From the NCBI GenBank assembly GCA_016710275.1, contig JADJXS010000001.1, positions 2,852,001-2,916,000 on the forward strand: a stretch of 64,000 bases of DNA. Reading direction: 5' to 3'. Positions within the stretch are counted from its first letter, which is position 1. Every line of letters begins with the position of its first letter. The notes beneath the pieces were generated by a model. That model searched no databases. It saw only the letters and a list, made by a program, of their open reading frames with translations, and was not told the origin of the DNA. This DNA is from Phycisphaerales bacterium. Its GTDB lineage: Bacteria > Planctomycetota > Phycisphaerae > UBA1845 > Fen-1342. The position numbers and the translations under genes are program-made. Positions 61,159-64,000 of the stretch are shown one piece after another.

Positions 61159-62273
61159 GGTGCGTTCTCGGCAAGCGTGGCGCTTTCGATCGGCGCGGCC
61201 GTCAGTCGGAAGATGTCGTCCATGCCGATCCCGATGGGCGAAGTAGGCGGAGCGGGCGTGGACGCGACTGGCGTCGTTGGCGGTGGCCCCGCCTTCGGTA
61301 GCTCGGCTACGCGCAGCTTGTTGAGATGAATGCACAGATTTACAACTCGCTCACGAACGGCATTGCCAAATCGTGACGCCCCAAGTTTCGCCATCACCCA
61401 CGCAAGTGCATTTGCTCCCGCAGTGGCCGCGGGAACCACGACGAAGCGCGTGACGACAATCGCAATCCAAGCCGTTTCTTTCGGTCCAAGCGCTGCCCGC
61501 CCCGTCGGGTCCACGTGCGAGACGGGGTTATTCGCACAGTACGCATAGACGTTGAACCCGCCGAACAGCCCGATCGGGTCTCGCTGCAGGAACCGCCCGA
61601 CCGCCGGATCATAATACCGCGCCCCGACGTGCACGTACCCGAAATCATATGTCCCGGCCACGCTCCCGCCCGGCAGCATGAACCCCTGCGGGTTCAGCCC
61701 GGCCGTCTGATAGCCCCACTGGCCGCAAAAGCCGTACCGCACCCCCAGCCCGGCCGGCGACTCCCCGATCGCCCCGGCCCCGACGTGCTCGCCGAAGGCG
61801 GTGTAGCTCGCATACGCCGCCGACACGCCCTCGCCCCCCGGCCCGCTCCCGGCCGGACCCGTCAGCAGCCGCGTCGAGCCGACCTGGTCGCCGTGATAAA
61901 ACGTCCGCGACGCCGAACCGCCCTCATCCTGAGACACCAACCCGCGCCCCGGCGTGTAGTACGTCGTCGGCATGGCGAACGGCGCCTGCGGCCCAAGCTC
62001 CGGGTCCACCGTCAGTTCCGGAATCTCGAAGTCCGACCACATCTGCCAGCCCAGGTAATCGTGCCAGTAATCCGCCAGCGGCGTGAACGCCGGCCGGTAG
62101 CGGTTGTCCGCCTCGTCCGTGTCCGTCGGGTCGCGCCACCGCTCCAGGTACCGCGCCCCGTCGGCATCATACCGGTATTCAACGCACGCCAGGTGCTCGA
62201 CCTCGATCGGAGAGCCGACACGGCCCGGCGTATCATCCGCGGCACAGGTGGCGCGACAACCCGACTTCGTCAA
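61155..62273 (-). CDS. RHS repeat-associated core fragment with variable C-terminal tail
   Basis: 372 residues. The first part carries YD/RHS features (V-E-Y-R-Y-D-A-D-G-A-R-Y, H-G-D-Q-V-G-S-T-R-L-L-T). The conserved RHS core follows: G-A-R-Y-Y-D-P-A-V-G-R-F, Q-R-D-P-I-G and a closing S-H-V-D-P-T-G-R. After the core the tail of about 120 residues (A-A-L-G-P-K-E-T-A-W-I-A onward, with two hydrophobic helices then Pro/Thr-rich sequence) is unlike anything else here. Such tails are usually toxins. The full N-terminal cage is missing, so this is a displaced tip. The TTG start overlaps the stop of the preceding gene. Stop overlaps the candidate immunity gene. Confidence 0.75.
   Translation of the reverse strand: MTKSGCRATCAADDTPGRVGSPIEVEHLACVEYRYDADGARYLERWRDPTDTDEADNRYRPAFTPLADYWHDYLGWQMWSDFEIPELTVDPELGPQAPFAMPTTYYTPGRGLVSQDEGGSASRTFYHGDQVGSTRLLTGPAGSGPGGEGVSAAYASYTAFGEHVGAGAIGESPAGLGVRYGFCGQWGYQTAGLNPQGFMLPGGSVAGTYDFGYVHVGARYYDPAVGRFLQRDPIGLFGGFNVYAYCANNPVSHVDPTGRAALGPKETAWIAIVVTRFVVVPAATAGANALAWVMAKLGASRFGNAVRERVVNLCIHLNKLRVAELPKAGPPPTTPVASTPAPPTSPIGIGMDDIFRLTAAPIESATLAENAP
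61501..61661 (-). repeat. 161-bp direct repeat, RHS core boundary copy B
   Basis: Almost identical, base for base at a constant offset of 1659, to 63160-63320. It encodes the conserved core from D-F-G-Y-V-H-V-G to V-D-P-T-G-R. Sequence identity stops sharply at both ends, as expected of a recombination segment. Confidence 0.85.
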
Positions 62274-62738
62274 GGGCCGTCCATTGGCGCGTCACGGTGT
62301 CTTGAGGGATTTCCCTGAGATCGCGCCCAACTTCGCAAGTCGAGGTAATTGCACCACTGGATCACCGAAAAGCCGATCCCGAACACGATGCACAGCATGG
62401 GAATCCTGCGATCAACACCAACACCCCAAGCAAATGCGGCGGCAACCGCTCCTACCGCCAGAGGTCCGGCAGCACAGGCGACATCCCACACATCTGGTGC
62501 GAGCCTCCTGCGCAACGACTTCAGCATTACGGGACTCTTGCGTCCCTCTTTATGCCGGACTATCGCGACGGCCATCCCGCCGAAGATCACGAGCGAGCCG
62601 GCCGATGCAAAGATCGCTAAGCGGGCCGAAGATGACCAGTGGAATGACCACCATCATCGCGACCAGGGTAGACGACACCACGCGGAGTGACCGGACGCTC
62701 TCAGGGTAGCACGGTCGACGTACCTTCATCCTGCTCAT
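62270..62738 (-). pseudogene. Membrane protein with frameshift (candidate immunity gene)
   Basis: Starts at ATG 62738 (or ATG 62729, better spaced from GAGGTG). The first frame gives a helix T-L-V-A-M-M-V-V-I-P-L-V-I-F-G. Near 62620, in a CCC run, the sensible hydrophobic sequence moves to a second frame (L-A-I-F-A-S-A-G-S-L-V-I-F-G-G-M-A-V-A-I), which then runs to the TGA at 62270 with two more helices. Removal of one C would fuse them into a four-span protein of about 155 residues. It follows an RHS tip with a hydrophobic tail, so a membrane-embedded immunity protein is a fair guess. Either decayed or a sequencing error. Confidence 0.55.
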
Positions 62739-62795
62739 CACCTCACGGAATGAACTCGCACAGCAGTGGTCCCCACAAGAACGCATTGTAATTAA

Positions 62796-63320
62796 TCAAC
62801 GCCCCCAACAGTTCACTCGCTTCTCCAGCTCTTCCAGGCCGTACCCAGCGACGATGTCGATTAGTACGGAAGTCAACAGGTGCCACCCGGAGTCGCCTTG
62901 CGCAATTCCCTGGACTAGCCCACCGATTCCATTCGCCGCACTGGCAACCAGCACGCCAGTTGTCTGTCCGACCCCGGCACCAATGTAGCCTCCAGCCGCA
63001 CTCAGCGCCCCGGCGATGAAGTGCGCTACGAGCACGCCGGGACTGATGCGTTGAGATGAAAGGAGTTGAGTTAGGGCATACTTGGCTGAGTTTGCCGCGC
63101 CGCCAACGAGCGCGGCCTGCCACCCCCCTGTCTTCACGACGTCTACAAACGAAAGCCGTCCCGTCGGATCCACATGCGAAACGGGATTATTCGCACAGTA
63201 CGCATAGACATTGAACCCGCCGAACAGCCCGATCGGGTCGCGCTGCAGGAACCGCCCGACCGCCGGATCATAATACCGCGCCCCTACGTGCACGTACCCG
63301 AAATCACACGTCCCGGCCAC
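62796..63320 (-). CDS. Orphan RHS tip with hydrophobic Gly/Ala-rich tail
   Basis: 174 residues starting GTG 63320 directly at the core boundary, with no ribosome site. The first 50 residues are the RHS core (G-A-R-Y-Y-D-P-A-V-G-R-F). The tail (V-K-T-G-G-W-Q-A-A-L-V-G-G-A-A through G-I-G-G-L-V-Q-G-I-A and I-D-I-V-A-G-Y-G) is glycine/alanine-rich with several short hydrophobic helices, like pore-forming or phage-holin-like toxins. Without an N-terminus it is probably silent until recombined into a full RHS gene. Confidence 0.7.
   Translation of the reverse strand: MAGTCDFGYVHVGARYYDPAVGRFLQRDPIGLFGGFNVYAYCANNPVSHVDPTGRLSFVDVVKTGGWQAALVGGAANSAKYALTQLLSSQRISPGVLVAHFIAGALSAAGGYIGAGVGQTTGVLVASAANGIGGLVQGIAQGDSGWHLLTSVLIDIVAGYGLEELEKRVNCWGR
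63160..63320 (-). repeat. 161-bp direct repeat, RHS core boundary copy C
   Basis: Second long copy of the core boundary. It differs from copy B at scattered third-codon positions, so both copies have been under protein-level selection or gene conversion. Beyond 63320 similarity ends abruptly. Confidence 0.85.
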
Positions 63321-63338
63321 TCAGACCGGAACTGGCGA

Positions 63339-63914
63339 CTATTCACACGAGTCAACGCCCACTTCGCACGAGTGCGCCTGTGAAATGGCCTTGGCCAGCC
63401 GTCGACCCAGTTTCATAAGCGCCGCGTCCCGCGCAAGCAGCCGTCGGGCGGCCGGGGCCGCCCGGCCTGAGTATAGCCATAGCCAGTACAATGACCGAAC
63501 GCTCGTTTCCCACTCCCAAAGCGCTGCTCGGTCATCAGCGCGGAGTTGAACTCGGTAGCGCGCAATCCACCCGCCACACCCTTCGTCTCGAAGGCAGGTC
63601 AATCCGAATATCGGCTCCGCCATGAGAGTGATTCGCCGCCAATGATTGTGCGGACAATACGCACAGTCCTCCGAGCCAAGCAGTGGTTCGCTGCGGCCGA
63701 CTCGGAAACGGCGGCACCTGGCGCGGTCAATCGATGTGAGTGCGTCCGGGGCTGCGAGAACCACCTGGGCCGCGATTTCCCCTCGACGCTTCGTCAGAAT
63801 CGGCTGCGTACCCAGCGCAATTCTGCCCTCCGAGCGGAGCAATGCAAGGGTGCGCAATGCAACCGCTGGCGCAGCCCCAGAATCGAGGAACGCGAGCGTT
63901 GATACGGTCAGCAT
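63339..63914 (-). CDS. Small protein after a truncated gene (candidate immunity protein)
   Basis: 191 residues from ATG 63914, eight bases after the stop of the gene that runs off the right edge; GAAGTGAG overlaps that stop. The middle has C-A-Y-C-P-H-N-H-W and C-L-R-D-E-G-C-G-G-W, a possible zinc site, and W-E-W-E-T-S-V-R-S-L-Y-W-L-W-L-Y is a strongly aromatic helix. I recognise no family. Its place in the array parallels that of the other two proteins behind RHS tips. Confidence 0.55.
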   Translation of the reverse strand: MLTVSTLAFLDSGAAPAVALRTLALLRSEGRIALGTQPILTKRRGEIAAQVVLAAPDALTSIDRARCRRFRVGRSEPLLGSEDCAYCPHNHWRRITLMAEPIFGLTCLRDEGCGGWIARYRVQLRADDRAALWEWETSVRSLYWLWLYSGRAAPAARRLLARDAALMKLGRRLAKAISQAHSCEVGVDSCE

Positions 63915-63921
63915 GCTTGAC

Positions 63922-64000
63922 TCACTTCTGAAATCGACGATCTGTAAGCAGCTTGTAAACCGTTCTTGCCCAAGCCTCACCAGCCCGCTTCGCCGCTTTG
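63922..64000 (-). CDS. C-terminal end of a gene cut by the window edge (possible RHS toxin tail)
   Basis: Only the last 25 codons are inside the window: a basic helical tail (K-A-A-K-R-A-G-E-A-W-A-R, then L-L-T-D-R-R-F-Q-K) and TGA at 63924-63922. The next gene begins seven bases later. By analogy with the neighbouring pairs this may be the toxin end of the full RHS gene or of a further tip; the visible part cannot prove that. Confidence 0.4.
   Translation of the reverse strand, partial: KAAKRAGEAWARTVYKLLTDRRFQK

Noticed and set aside
1..64000. Insertion sequences, prophage or integrase/attachment sites
   Set aside because: No transposase, integrase or phage structural motif was seen in any frame; the RHS repeats are explained by cassette recombination.

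Overview
The window is a GC-rich chromosomal segment (about two thirds G+C by eye) that reads as a Planctomycetota genome, most likely from the Phycisphaerae or a near relative. Three things point there. Several secreted proteins end in paired calcium-loop repeats of the type G-D-x-N-C-D-G ... N-N-F-D-I-D-x-F-V. There is a DUF1559-style prepilin-like protein with an H/DG tail. Serine/threonine kinases and a CHASE2 kinase sit beside a FHA protein, and the two tRNA genes lack an encoded CCA. Genes are mostly monocistronic or in short operons on both strands, and GTG and TTG starts are common.

Layout. 0.2-3.2 kb: a phosphohexomutase with an unusual Cys4 N-terminus, a PfkB sugar kinase and a pterin dehydratase. 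3.4-4.9 kb: a secreted endonuclease/phosphatase-fold protein. 5.0-11.8 kb: two receptor-like Ser/Thr kinases and a FHA protein, with two tiny ORFs between them. 11.9-15.2 kb: heme oxygenase-like protein behind a textbook sigma70 promoter, a sigma28 gene pair behind a sigma28-like promoter, clpS and free Met-R-sulfoxide reductase. 15.2-20.2 kb: a coupled three-gene operon (Zn-ribbon protein, frameshifted lipoprotein, RDD membrane protein) and ubiD. 20.2-29.4 kb: a hairpin cluster, a lectin-domain secreted protein, two crotonase-fold enzymes, tRNA-Met, a large lipoprotein and a membrane protein.

29.6-39.8 kb: a cold-shock gene with a structured 3' region and terminator, a FlgI-like lipoprotein with a HEAT-like insert, an ECF sigma/anti-sigma/PDZ operon, an M42-type peptidase, rtcB preceded by a coupled short gene, an unassigned rod-shaped noncoding RNA unit (promoter to terminator) and a YfcE-like phosphodiesterase. 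40.0-51.7 kb: a polysaccharide-related accessory block with secreted proteins, a GntR-HTH/LacI-type regulator, a DUF1559 protein, a DUF4434 protein, a GHL10-type glycosidase and a GH20 hexosaminidase. An AT-rich perfect palindrome lies in a divergent promoter region here and is a candidate operator. 51.7-59.8 kb: O-antigen-ligase-like protein, murC-murB, a lone livG, a secreted phosphodiesterase, tRNA-Pro and FKBP.

The most striking accessory region is 60.2-64 kb. It is an array of displaced RHS C-terminal tips, all on the minus strand. A 161-bp core boundary occurs twice almost intact and once more as a 58-bp remnant. Each tip carries a different variable tail and is followed, by overlap or a very short gap, by a different small protein. 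This is the expected architecture of a recombinational store of polymorphic toxin/immunity cassettes, probably fed by a full RHS gene beyond the right edge. No CRISPR array, insertion sequence or replication origin was seen. All functions are read from motifs by eye; no database search was run.
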